DNA of 64,000 bases from Ruegeria arenilitoris (GTDB lineage Bacteria; Pseudomonadota; Alphaproteobacteria; Rhodobacterales; Rhodobacteraceae): contig NZ_WPZO01000002.1 in the NCBI RefSeq assembly GCF_013031355.1, forward strand, positions 558,001-622,000, given 5' to 3'. Of the stretch, positions 52,744-61,762 are shown in pieces. The first letter of the stretch is position 1; each line of letters begins with the position of its first letter. The notes beneath the pieces were generated by a model. It did no database searches, was not told the DNA's origin, and saw only the letters and a list, made by a program, of their open reading frames with translations. Position numbers and translations under genes: made by a program.

Positions 52744-54309
52744 GTGTTGGTCAATTTAAACGCAGATCCTCATTCGCCGCCTTCGACAACCCACCGCGTC
52801 AAGGCCCGTCGTAGGCGGTTGGTGCGCCACAACACACCAGAAGTTGCAGCGCCGTTTTCGGGGCGCAGTATCCCGGCATACGCGTTGTTGAACGACGCGG
52901 CACTGAAGAGAATCGAGGATCAGGCCGACTGGATACTGAACGAAATCGGAGTGGAATTTCGCGGCGATCAGCAAGCATTGGATCTGTTTGCGCAGGCGGG
53001 CGCGCAGGTTTCCGGTGAACGGGTCCGTTTCAAACCCGGCCATGCGCGTGAACTCTGCGCCACCGCACCCGAGACGTTTCTGCTGCACGCGCGCGACCCG
53101 AACAGAACTGTGACCCTTGGTGGGGACAATGTGGTGCTGATGCCGGGCTATGGATCGCCTTTTGTGACCGATTTGGAAAAGGGCAGACGCTATGCCACGC
53201 TCAAGGATTTCCGGAATTTCGTGAAACTCACCTTTGGTGCGCCGGCCTTGAATCATTCCGGGGGCACCGTGGTCGAACCAACGGATGTACCGGTGAACAA
53301 GCGTCATCTGGACATGATGCTGGCGCATCTCACGCTGTCGACCAAGCCGTTCATGGGGGCAGTGACAGCCCCCGAGCGGGCAGAGGACAGTATCGCAATG
53401 GCGCGACTGGTTTTTGGGTCGGAGGTTCTGGAACGCAATACGGTGATGCAGGCCAATATCAACGTCAATTCCCCGCTGATCTATGATCACACAATGTCCA
53501 GCGCGTTGCGTATCTATGCCGAGGCAAATCAATGTGTATGCGTCTCACCGGCGATTTTCGCGGGGGCAATGGGACCGCTGTCGCCGGCGGCCGTCGCCGC
53601 GCAGACATTGGCCGAGGCAATGGTCGGAATTGCGCTGGCACAGTTGGTCAGGCCCGGCTGCCCAGTTGTCTTTGGCTCCTTCCACTCGACGATGAACCTT
53701 CGCACAGGTGGACTGACCTTTGGCTCGCCCGAGGCGAATATGACCACGATGGCGATCACCCAGTTGGGCCGCAGATTGGGTGTGCCGGTTCGCTCCGGTG
53801 GCGGACAGATCACGTCATCGAATGCGCCGGACGGGCAGGCCATGCAGGATAGTGCCGGTGCGATGTGGTCTACGATATTGTCCGGCGCGCATCAGGTTTG
53901 GCACGCGGCAGGCTGGCTCGAAGGCGGGTTGGTTATGTCCTATGAAAAATTCATCATGGATTTGGATCATTGCGGTGCGATTCTGAAAATGCTGCGAGGG
54001 TTCGAAACAGATGACGAGGCCTTCGGCCGTGATGCCTATCTAGAGACCGAGCCGGGCGAAAATTTCCTGTCTAGCGGCCATACCTTGCGACACTATACAT
54101 CTGCCAATTTTGAGCCCCAGATTTCCGACCCAGGCCCCTACGAGAGTTGGATCGAAAATGGGGCTCTCACATCGGATCAGCGCGCCTCGGTGCAATGGCG
54201 GCGGATGCTCAACGATTACCAACCTCCTGAAATGAACCCGGGCATCCGTGCCGCGCTTGAGGATTTTGTATCTGAACGCAAGGCCGCGATGCCGGATGAA
54301 TGGTACTAG
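52744..54309 (+). CDS. MttB-family methyltransferase (non-pyrrolysine)
   Basis: 521 residues of the trimethylamine methyltransferase MttB superfamily. Features are a long, basic N-terminal tail, then ALKRIEDQADWILNEIGVEF, VLMPGYGSPFVTD, LNHSGGTVVEPTDVP and PVRSGGGQITSSNAPDGQA. There is no in-frame amber codon, so it belongs to the non-pyrrolysine branch, whose known members demethylate quaternary amines such as glycine betaine, proline betaine or carnitine. GTG 52744 was chosen because GGAGG lies 7 bases upstream. It precedes a GcvT-like protein by 11 bases. Confidence 0.88.
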   Translation: MLVNLNADPHSPPSTTHRVKARRRRLVRHNTPEVAAPFSGRSIPAYALLNDAALKRIEDQADWILNEIGVEFRGDQQALDLFAQAGAQVSGERVRFKPGHARELCATAPETFLLHARDPNRTVTLGGDNVVLMPGYGSPFVTDLEKGRRYATLKDFRNFVKLTFGAPALNHSGGTVVEPTDVPVNKRHLDMMLAHLTLSTKPFMGAVTAPERAEDSIAMARLVFGSEVLERNTVMQANINVNSPLIYDHTMSSALRIYAEANQCVCVSPAIFAGAMGPLSPAAVAAQTLAEAMVGIALAQLVRPGCPVVFGSFHSTMNLRTGGLTFGSPEANMTTMAITQLGRRLGVPVRSGGGQITSSNAPDGQAMQDSAGAMWSTILSGAHQVWHAAGWLEGGLVMSYEKFIMDLDHCGAILKMLRGFETDDEAFGRDAYLETEPGENFLSSGHTLRHYTSANFEPQISDPGPYESWIENGALTSDQRASVQWRRMLNDYQPPEMNPGIRAALEDFVSERKAAMPDEWY

Positions 54310-54320
54310 AAAGGAAAATC

Positions 54321-55412
54321 ATGACCGAAGAACTCAGCCGCAGGTCGGCGCTTGCATCGCGCCACACGGCCCTTGGATCCGGTTTGGAAGATTGGAACGG
54401 CATGGGCACTGCCTGGACCTATGACACGGACCCGAATGACGAACATGATGCGGTACGCGATCGCGCGGGTATGTTCGACATGTCGCCCCTGAAAAAGGTA
54501 TTTGTGAGGGGGCCGGATGCGCGGGCGGTTCTGGACCATCTGACCACACGAGATCTGAAAAAAGTCACACCGGGCAAAGCGGCATATCTGTGTGTGCTGA
54601 CTGATCAGGGCGGAATTGCGGACGATGCGATTGTGTCTAACAACGGCGGCGATGAGTGGATGATAGTGCATGGATCGGGTGACACGATGGCGCTGCTTGA
54701 GGCCTCGGCTGAAGGCAGAGATGTTGAGGTGCAATTTACTGATGACCTACACGACCTGTCCGTACAGGGCCCTGCAGCGCTGGATATCCTCAACGCTCAT
54801 TCCGATATCAACCTTGGGACACTGGCCTACTTTGAACATGCGCCAGCGACGCTGTTTGGCCATGCTTGCCGCATATCGCGCACTGGCTATTCCGGCGAAC
54901 GCGGTTATGAGATTTTTGCCGATGGCAGCGTCATCACTGAAATCTGGGACAAGTTGGCGGCCGCTGGCGTTATGCCCTGTTCGTTCACGGCGCTGGATAA
55001 AGTGCGCATCGAAGCGGGCCTGTTGTTCTATGGCTATGACATGACCGAGGACAACACCCCGTGGGAGGTCGGCCTGGATTTTACAATAAGTACTACCAAA
55101 GCCGATTTCCGGGGGAAAGCTGCGCTCATGGCTGCTAAAGGAAATGAGAAGGTCAACAACATCAGCATTGATATCGACCACCCCGACTTGGTCGAAGGTG
55201 GTGAAACCCTGATGATGGACGGCGAAAACGTGGGCGTGATCAACAGCCCTTGCTATTCGCGCCGCATGGGAAAATCACTGGCTTTGGCCCATGTGCAACC
55301 GGGATTGCCCGTCGGTACATGTTTGTCGGTAGCTGGCGATGCTTTGAGTACAACAGCAAAGATCGTCGCCGGCCCAGTCTATGACCCTGAAAAGTCACGG
55401 ACACGTAGCTAA
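54321..55412 (+). CDS. GcvT-like folate-dependent methyltransferase
   Basis: 363 residues of the aminomethyltransferase (GcvT) superfamily: DRAGMFDMSPLKKVFVRGPDA, LHDLSVQGPAALDIL, ISRTGYSGERGYEIF and the folate-site segment ALDKVRIEAGLLFYGYD. Such proteins move a methyl or methylene group onto tetrahydrofolate. ATG 54321 follows AGGAAA; a seven-codon upstream reading overlaps the previous gene. Paired with the MttB-family protein it may accept the methyl group directly or via a corrinoid protein; none is encoded nearby. Confidence 0.87.
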   Translation: MTEELSRRSALASRHTALGSGLEDWNGMGTAWTYDTDPNDEHDAVRDRAGMFDMSPLKKVFVRGPDARAVLDHLTTRDLKKVTPGKAAYLCVLTDQGGIADDAIVSNNGGDEWMIVHGSGDTMALLEASAEGRDVEVQFTDDLHDLSVQGPAALDILNAHSDINLGTLAYFEHAPATLFGHACRISRTGYSGERGYEIFADGSVITEIWDKLAAAGVMPCSFTALDKVRIEAGLLFYGYDMTEDNTPWEVGLDFTISTTKADFRGKAALMAAKGNEKVNNISIDIDHPDLVEGGETLMMDGENVGVINSPCYSRRMGKSLALAHVQPGLPVGTCLSVAGDALSTTAKIVAGPVYDPEKSRTRS

Positions 55413-55709
55413 GCAATGGGATTGAGCCGCAAAAGGGCGATCGTTTCGGTCGTCCTTAAGAACTTGGAGACAAGTTTTAAACAATAGAGACTATCACCAA
55501 AGCGGCCGTTTGCTCACTTCGCGAAAACAGCAAATACGGGTTCATTTCCGCCCGATGCTTGAGCAGAAATCGCGCGTAAGTTGGCCTTGGAAACCCGTCG
55601 ATCAATCCTGCTCTTAGAAGCGCGCTGTAAGCGCGGTGCTGATAAGTGGATGCGGAGGGAGGATCGGTGGGCAAATCATGCCAAGAGTCCAACTCCCCGC
55701 AGTCACCCC

Positions 55710-56250
55710 GAAATGCAATACCTGGAACAAGGGGCGGATCATCGGTCAGAAACGACCGCTGCTGCCCAAGCAGGTTTGGGCAGCAGCGCACGACTTGAAC
55801 TTGCCGGAAACCTGCGTGCCCCCGCCGCCATCGACAGCAAGCCGCACGGCCGCGATCTGGTCCAGCTGGCCGTGACTGATCTCGTGAAGGATGATCGTGT
55901 CCGGGAGCGTGTTTCGGTGATCCAGAGCAAGACCAACCGACCCGTTCAGCTCGAACAGACGGAAAATACGAGAGAAACCGTGCCGGCCCGGGTCAGATCA
56001 TCCGAGATGTTTGCATACCGGTTCATCTTCCCTGGCCATTTCCATGACCGGCCACACATTTCGACGCGCCAGTTTGGTCAGCTTGTCCCTGACTGGGTGA
56101 CGGCGATTGGCTTGGTGCCAAGTGAAAATGGCACGCATTCACTCCGCCGGGCAAGGGCAGCGGAAATATACCTAAAGACCGGTAATCTTCGCGCTGTGCA
56201 ACTGCTGCCTGGTCGATCGAAGATCGACAGCACCCTTCACCATTTCAAAG
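55710..56250 (+). pseudogene. Tyrosine recombinase, decayed
   Basis: The translation shifts frame at least once. It starts NTWNKGRIIGQKRPLLPKQVW, then in another frame GRDLVQLAVTDLVKDDRVRERVSVIQSKT, FPGHFHDRPHISTRQF, NGTHSLRRARAAEIYLKTGNL and LLPGRSKIDSTL. These are integrase-family landmarks in order. The first catalytic arginine region is corrupted, the LLGHTK histidine is arginine, and the tyrosine end is missing. It is inactive. The preceding 55413-55700 stretch and following 56251-56541 hold no clear gene. Confidence 0.65.
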
Positions 56251-56541
56251 CGGCTTTCCGTCATTCATGTGGCATTGGTTCATGCCGAGCCCTTAGAAGC
56301 TGTGTCAGTATCTCGCTGAGTGTGCTCGCAGAACAATACTCGGCGCACTTGCATAACCCAGTATGTCGCCGCGCGGCAGGAGTTCCGCCCCTTCATACGT
56401 TCCGCGGCGAGGTCTGTGAGAGAGATGATCAAGTCTCGCAAAAAAGCCGGCATTGCTGCAAATGCCCAATGTCGCAACCAGTAGGTTTTCTCAATTTCCT
56501 TTCAATACAGTTGACCCGGAAGTTGGGCAGCCGAGTATGAG

Positions 56542-57459
56542 ATGACGAACACGCAGAGTGAGACCGCAATCAGAAAGAGTAATGACGGGCGAGGCGTACT
56601 CTTTGTCTTTGCGGCCGGGGTTCTTTGGTCGACAGTCGGGCTCGGTATTCGCCTAATTGAAGACGCCGTCGTCTGGCAGATCCTACTCTATCGTTCGATA
56701 AGCCTCAGCCTGTTTCTCTTGGTTGTTATTCGATTGCGCACCGGAGAGATGCCTTTTGTACACCTTCGTCGCCTTGGTTTTCCTGCTGTTATCGCGGGGC
56801 TGTCACTGGTTGCAGCTTATTCTAGTGCGATCTATGCGATTCAGGTCACTTCCGTCGCCAATGCGATGCTGCTTTTTGCCTCTGCTCCGTTCATGGCGGC
56901 AATTCTGGGGTGGATTATCTTGAAAGAACGTGTCCGTAGGGCAACCTGGATATCCATTTTCGTCGCCATTTGTGGCATTTCGATTATGGTCGCTGACAAG
57001 ACCGGAAGCAGTGCAATTCAAGGCAGCGTCGCGGCTCTGGGATCTGCTCTTGGATTTGCTGTGTTCACAGTGGCTCTGCGCTGGGGAAAATCGACCGACA
57101 TGCTGCCATCGGTTTTTCTCTCTGGCGTTTTCGCAGTAATTATCACATCCACGATTTGCCTGTATTTACACTTGCCTTTACTCCTGTCCCCCCGCGACGG
57201 TGGCATTGCGATGACCATGGGCGTTGTTCAGGTTGGTACGGGTCTTATTCTCTACACTATTGGATCTCGCGGTCTGCCTGCGGCTGAACTAGTCCTTTTG
57301 TCCCTTGCAGAGGTTCTCCTTGGCCCGGTATGGGTCTGGCTATTTCTGGGTGAAACGGCAACTGTTAACACACTACTCGGCGGCGGCGTGCTATTGGTGG
57401 CCATCGTTGGGAATGCCATCTCGGGGAAACGCCCCCGTCCGCCGCCAATCACGGGCTAA
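56542..57459 (+). CDS. EamA/DMT-superfamily transporter
   Basis: 305 residues, ten predicted membrane helices in two EamA repeats (ALWSTVGLGIRL-like first repeat, then a second near residue 155 with ALGSALGFAVFTVALRWG). The end of each repeat carries the conserved W/F-L-GE block (LGWIILKERVR and VWVWLFLGETATVN). These are inner-membrane exporters or importers of amino acids and metabolites. It stands alone between two decayed genes; no ribosome binding site stronger than GAG is seen before ATG 56542, which overlaps no other gene. Confidence 0.88.
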   Translation: MTNTQSETAIRKSNDGRGVLFVFAAGVLWSTVGLGIRLIEDAVVWQILLYRSISLSLFLLVVIRLRTGEMPFVHLRRLGFPAVIAGLSLVAAYSSAIYAIQVTSVANAMLLFASAPFMAAILGWIILKERVRRATWISIFVAICGISIMVADKTGSSAIQGSVAALGSALGFAVFTVALRWGKSTDMLPSVFLSGVFAVIITSTICLYLHLPLLLSPRDGGIAMTMGVVQVGTGLILYTIGSRGLPAAELVLLSLAEVLLGPVWVWLFLGETATVNTLLGGGVLLVAIVGNAISGKRPRPPPITG

Positions 57460-57539
57460 CCCATGCAAGGTCATACTGTTTTGCCCGCTTTTCCCTGATA
57501 TTAATCTGGACCAGATCTTTTCCATTCCCTGTAAATTCA

Positions 57540-58282
57540 GTCAGGTAGCTTTACTTAGGTTGTGCGGTTTCAGGCTGGATGAGTTTGGCGCTTTCTGCGC
57601 GGGAATGGGAGTGAAGCCGCAAGACTACACTGGCGGCAAAGCGGTGCGCGACTAGTAGGAAAACAATGTCAACGTCACTAGATTCGAACCGCCCGAGGTC
57701 ACGCTGTCGCCCTTATCGAGATGACCCATATGCCCGGCGGGCCGGCTTTTTTAATTTTTTTCCAGAAGACCACTGAAACTGGCGGAGAAGTTCCGATCAA
57801 CGACAACCGCCTGACGCCGGAGAACTTGATTCGGCGATTGTCGAGGAAACTCGCCGTCGCGCCATCCGTTACTACCGCTGGCATCCCGAGGAAAAACCAG
57901 CCAGGTCGTGGGTTTGAAACAATCTCTTGGTGTCCGCAACAGGGAAGAGGCCGAGGCTTATCTGGCCCACTACGGTATCAATAGCGACTTGGGGCCGAAC
58001 GGGTCGATGACCATCTCGCACGGGGCAAAGGTGTTTCAACGCTATTAGGGCGAAGAGGTCTGGCTAAACCAGATGTCTGAAATGCGCTTCTCTTTCTGGA
58101 CGCAGAACGGTGTCTATTGGGACTATGGTCTGAAAGAAGATGAAATTCGGAGCAACAGCGCCTCTGGTGATGGTGCCGAGGATGACCCGGGTGATCTGGT
58201 TCTGTTGGACAACAACCTCTTCCAGTATGGCCGGGTTCACTATTCCGGCACCCACAAACGTTGCGTTTACCTAGGCATCTGA
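57540..58282 (+). pseudogene. TauD/TfdA-family dioxygenase, decayed
   Basis: Read across frames, one protein emerges: GMGVKPQDYTGGKAVRD then a stop, FEPPEVTLSPL, HMPGGPAFLIFF with TGGEVPINDNR, RYYRWHPEEKPARSWV, SLGVRNREEAEAYLAHYG, FQRY then a stop before GEEVWLNQ, and finally PGDLVLLDNNLFQYGRVHYSGTHKR. This is the order of a TauD/TfdA 2-oxoglutarate dioxygenase. At least two stops and two frameshifts are present. The usual His ligands (HNE region and LVAHGR) read L and Y, so it is dead. Confidence 0.7.
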
Positions 58283-58361
58283 ACACTAAAGCAAGAAACC
58301 GCCCCGCGACGAACGATGTTTCTATATGACGTAGCGCGGTGGCGTGGATTTTTTTAGCAGT

Positions 58362-58379
58362 ACTAAGAAAAATTTTGAT
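58362..58379 (+). promoter_or_regulatory. Putative operator before the XRE-cupin gene
   Basis: ACTAAGAAAAATTTTGAT. The reverse complement of the element at 59094-59111 (ACTAAAGAAAATTTTAGT) matches at 14 of 18 positions. It lies about 55 bases before the regulator start and suggests autoregulation. Confidence 0.5.
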
Positions 58380-58433
58380 CTTCTCTCGGTTATTCTGTTT
58401 TATAGCCAAACCGTCAACCGCAGGAGAAACAGC

Positions 58434-59033
58434 ATGTCAGCCCCGACCGAGCGTGCCAAAGCCAAGCCAAAGGGCAAACCGACCGAGTTGGGACAGGCCA
58501 TCCGGCGACGGCGCAAAGCCATGGGGTTGACGCTTGATCAAGTGGCGAAGTCCTCGGACCTGACTACCGGTTTCTTGTCTCAGGTGGAAAGAGGGCTCAG
58601 TTCGCCGTCCCTGACATCGCTGATGGCGATTGCCGCAGCATTGCACACCAGCATCGAACAGCTGCTGAGTGTGCCAAAAGTCTTTTCGGAGTATGTACCG
58701 AAAGACAAACGACAAACGTATTCTCTTGGAACACGCGGGCGTTTCTACGAAAAACTAGGGCCTGGATTTTCGGGCGCCTTGTTTCACCCCCAGATCGTTC
58801 ATCGCCCTGCGGGCCATGTTTCGGAGAAAATGTGTCATGATGGAGAGGCGTTCTGCTACTTGCTTTCAGGTCAGTTGGAATACCATCTGGGAGACCAGAT
58901 TTTCATTATGTCCCCCGGAGATGTCATACATCACGACACCTCTACGCGGCACTATTCAGTTGTTCTTGGAGAGACCGAGGCTGTTGAGCTGTGGGTCACA
59001 ACTTCACCTATCAAAGACACAGGGTCCTCGTGA
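58434..59033 (+). CDS. XRE-family regulator with cupin domain
   Basis: 199 residues. A basic tail precedes the HTH (RRRRKAMGLTLDQVAKSSDLTTGFLSQVERG, residues ~22-55), and the cupin spans ~120-190 (HDGEAFCYLLSGQLEYHLGDQ, SPGDVIHHDTSTRHYSVV). ATG 58434 was chosen because AGGAGA lies 7 bases upstream; an in-frame extension to 58344 runs through the operator. It is followed by a Dpp-type ABC operon carrying a related operator, and probably controls its own gene and that transporter. Confidence 0.9.
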   Translation: MSAPTERAKAKPKGKPTELGQAIRRRRKAMGLTLDQVAKSSDLTTGFLSQVERGLSSPSLTSLMAIAAALHTSIEQLLSVPKVFSEYVPKDKRQTYSLGTRGRFYEKLGPGFSGALFHPQIVHRPAGHVSEKMCHDGEAFCYLLSGQLEYHLGDQIFIMSPGDVIHHDTSTRHYSVVLGETEAVELWVTTSPIKDTGSS

Positions 59034-59093
59034 CGCTCTAAACTGATCAGAAAACAATCACGAGGTTCTGGCGGTAAAAAATTTTCACTCTTC

Positions 59094-59111
59094 ACTAAAA
59101 TTTTCTTTAGT
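59094..59111 (+). promoter_or_regulatory. Putative operator before the ABC transporter operon
   Basis: ACTAAAATTTTCTTTAGT, an inverted repeat of ACTAAA and TTTAGT around six bases. A related AAAAAATTTTCACT stands just upstream (59076). In reverse orientation it matches the site before the XRE-cupin gene. It lies about 70 bases before the binding-protein start. Confidence 0.5.
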
Positions 59112-59177
59112 AATTTTAAGAATCACTTATTGTCCCTTCTAAGGTTGGAAAAGAACTATTGCGGGAGGATGAAGAGA

Positions 59178-60761
59178 ATGAAGTTTAAGACGGTATTGGG
59201 AATAACCGTTGCTGCTACCCTAGCGATGCCAGCTATGGCGCAGGAACGAGGTGGAACGCTGAACTTTGCCCGTTATGACGGATCACGTCTGATTGACCCG
59301 ATCTATGCAGACCGCAACCCGGATATCTGGATGGTCGGCAGCCTGTTTGACACGTTGCTACGCGGCAGCGCCGACGGGAACTCGGTCGAACCGGGACTGG
59401 CCGAAAGCTATTCTGTTTCCGACGATGGTAAGACTGTCACTCTTACCCTGCTCGAAGGCGTCATGTTTGCAGATGGCTCACCTATGACTGGCGAAGACGT
59501 CATTTTCTCGCTGGACCGTGCGCGCAACCCTGACCTGAGCCCTTGGGCAGGTTTGCTGGGTTCGATTGACACGGTTGCTGCAGATGGCAACACAGTTACC
59601 CTTTCGCTGAGCGCGCCAGACCCGACAATCCTGTCGATGCTGGCCACGTTCAACACGGCTATCGTGTCCAAAGCCGCGTTTGATGCGGCCGCTGGTGACA
59701 CTGATCAGGACAAATCTGCCGCCATCTTTGCGGCAACAACGGCCGGGGTCGGCTCGGGTCCCTTCTATCTGTGCGGGTTCGAACAGGGCGCTTCGATGGA
59801 TTTCTGCGCCAACGAGCATTACTGGCGCATGGGCGCGGACGGCAAAGCCCTGCCCTATCTGGACGGCGTGCATTTTGAGATCGTACCCGACGACGCCACC
59901 CGTATCCTACGCCTGCAAGCCGGTGAGGTGGACGCTGCCGAGTTCATCCCCTTCAGCCGCGTAGCCGAATTGGAGGCTGATCCGAGCATCGACATGCAGC
60001 TCTATCCGTCGACCCGGATCATCTATTCGCCGATCAACACACGCGAAACCCGTGCAGATGGGTCCCCGAACCCAATGGCTGATCCGCGTGTCCGGCAGGC
60101 GTTGAACTATGCCACCAACAAAGATGCGCTGATTGGGGTGGTTCTGCACGGCGCAGGTCAACCCATGAGCTCTCCTCTGATGGCAAAGGCGACACAATAT
60201 GCTGCGGACCTGAACCCGCTTTATGCCTATGACCTCGACAAGGCCAAGGCGCTGATTGCTGAGGCGGGTGTACAGCCCGGAACCGAGGTGACGTTGACCA
60301 CTTTGGCGGGATCGGCGGATGATGCGACGATCTTTGCAGCCCTGCAACAGATGTGGGGTGAACTGGGCCTCAGCCTGGTGGTCGAGCAGGTCGATAACGC
60401 CACTCGCGGCGCCAAGAACCGTTCGGGCGAATTCGACATTCACACCTATGGCTGGGTGAATGACGTGAATGATCCAAGCCAGGTTGTTGGCTGGCTGGGC
60501 TACACGCCAACCGCCAAAGCCGTTGGCACCGGTTGGGAAAATGCCGAGTTCAACACCTTGTTTGAGAAAGCTGCAAGCGAGATGGACGCCGAAGCCCGCA
60601 AGGCGCAGTTTGCCCGGATGCAGGAGATCTATGCAGAGGCCGCCCCATTGCTGTTCATGTATGAAACTCCGTTTGCCGTGGCACTGGGAACGGCCGTTGA
60701 TGGCTATGTCCAGACCCCGCTGGGCAATAATATCTTCGACGAAGCGACTGTAAGCCGCTAA
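59178..60761 (+). CDS. ABC transporter peptide-type substrate-binding protein
   Basis: 527 residues of the DppA/OppA (SBP_bac_5) family. Signal peptide MKFKTVLGITVAATLAMPAMA is cut before QERGG, so it is periplasmic. Family features are SLFDTLLRGSADGNSVEPGLAESYSV-type repeats, EDVIFSLDRARNP and the C-terminal PLLFMYETPFAVAL. GGAGG lies 9 bases before ATG 59178; ATG 59169 is closer to that site and less likely. The ligand may be a peptide, opine, nickel complex or similar, not decidable here. Confidence 0.9.
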   Translation: MKFKTVLGITVAATLAMPAMAQERGGTLNFARYDGSRLIDPIYADRNPDIWMVGSLFDTLLRGSADGNSVEPGLAESYSVSDDGKTVTLTLLEGVMFADGSPMTGEDVIFSLDRARNPDLSPWAGLLGSIDTVAADGNTVTLSLSAPDPTILSMLATFNTAIVSKAAFDAAAGDTDQDKSAAIFAATTAGVGSGPFYLCGFEQGASMDFCANEHYWRMGADGKALPYLDGVHFEIVPDDATRILRLQAGEVDAAEFIPFSRVAELEADPSIDMQLYPSTRIIYSPINTRETRADGSPNPMADPRVRQALNYATNKDALIGVVLHGAGQPMSSPLMAKATQYAADLNPLYAYDLDKAKALIAEAGVQPGTEVTLTTLAGSADDATIFAALQQMWGELGLSLVVEQVDNATRGAKNRSGEFDIHTYGWVNDVNDPSQVVGWLGYTPTAKAVGTGWENAEFNTLFEKAASEMDAEARKAQFARMQEIYAEAAPLLFMYETPFAVALGTAVDGYVQTPLGNNIFDEATVSR

Positions 60762-60820
60762 CCTCTGACCCCCTCAGCCCGTCGCTCACGGGCGGCGGGT
60801 ATTCTTTGCGGAGCCAGCGT

Positions 60821-61762
60821 TTGTCCAGTCTGTCCTATATCTTCAAACGTCTACTTCTGATGATCCCGACCTTTTTTCTGGTCATGGTGATCATCTTTCT
60901 GTTGGTGCGTATGCTGCCCGGTGATCCTGCGATTGCCATGGCGGGCGACCGCGCCTCGGACGCTGATATTCAAGCCATTCGCGAACGCCTTGGTCTGACA
61001 CAGCCAATGTTCGTGCAGTTCTGGCTGTTTCTCACCAACACACTGCAAGGCGATCTGGGACGGTCGATACTGATGCGTACCGATGTCACCACAGTGATTG
61101 CAGACCGCTTGCCGATTACCGTGTTTCTGACAATCTACTCGGTTGTTTTGTCTTTGCTGATAGCAGGACCTCTGGCTTTTGTTGCCGCGCTGAACCGGGG
61201 CCGCTGGCCGGACGCCGTCATCCGCACTGTTTTCCAAATCGGCCTGTCGATGCCAGTTTTCTATATCGGATTGGTTTTGCTGACTTTCCTCGCAGCCCAG
61301 CTGCGCCTGTTCCCCGTGGGGGGCTATGGCGACACCTTTGGAGAACGGCTCTATCACTTGTTTCTGCCGTCGGTGACGGTGGCGCTTTACACCTCGGCCA
61401 TCATCATGCGGAACCTGCGCAGTGCGATCATCGAGGTTCTGGACGCCGAGTACGTCCAATTCGCCCGCGCCAAAGGATTGCCCGCGCGGCTTATCTTGGG
61501 ACGGCATGTGCTGAGGAATGCCCTGATTTCGACCGTAACGCTGCTGGGCCTGTCCATCGGCAACCTGATGAGCGGCACCCTGGTCACCGAAACAGTGTTT
61601 GCGGTTCCGGGTATGGGGCGGCTGATGCTCGAAGCCATCTTCGCCCGCGATTACCCCCTGATCCAAGGACTGACCCTGACCTTCGCCTTACTGGTGTCAC
61701 TGGTCTTCCTGATGACGGACCTGTTCCAAAGCCGCCTTGATCCAAGGATGCGCCTGCAATGA
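60821..61762 (+). CDS. ABC transporter permease (DppB type)
   Basis: 313 residues, six membrane helices. N-terminal SSLSYIFKRLLLMIPTFFLVM, the conserved LPGDPAI loop and the EAA coupling motif (DAEYVQFARAKGLPARLILGRHVLRNA) mark the DppB family. The start is TTG 60821, which has CGGAG 7 bases upstream; TTG 60806 is an in-frame alternative. It overlaps the DppC-type gene by 4 bases. Confidence 0.9.
   Translation: MSSLSYIFKRLLLMIPTFFLVMVIIFLLVRMLPGDPAIAMAGDRASDADIQAIRERLGLTQPMFVQFWLFLTNTLQGDLGRSILMRTDVTTVIADRLPITVFLTIYSVVLSLLIAGPLAFVAALNRGRWPDAVIRTVFQIGLSMPVFYIGLVLLTFLAAQLRLFPVGGYGDTFGERLYHLFLPSVTVALYTSAIIMRNLRSAIIEVLDAEYVQFARAKGLPARLILGRHVLRNALISTVTLLGLSIGNLMSGTLVTETVFAVPGMGRLMLEAIFARDYPLIQGLTLTFALLVSLVFLMTDLFQSRLDPRMRLQ

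Noticed and set aside
56280..56477. 65-codon minus-strand frame after the recombinase relic
   Set aside because: It follows the decayed gene and looks like filler; no independent evidence of a gene.
60851..61666. Long minus-strand frame opposite the DppB permease
   Set aside because: Antisense to a well-supported membrane protein; its Gln/His-rich composition is what reversed membrane-helix codons produce.
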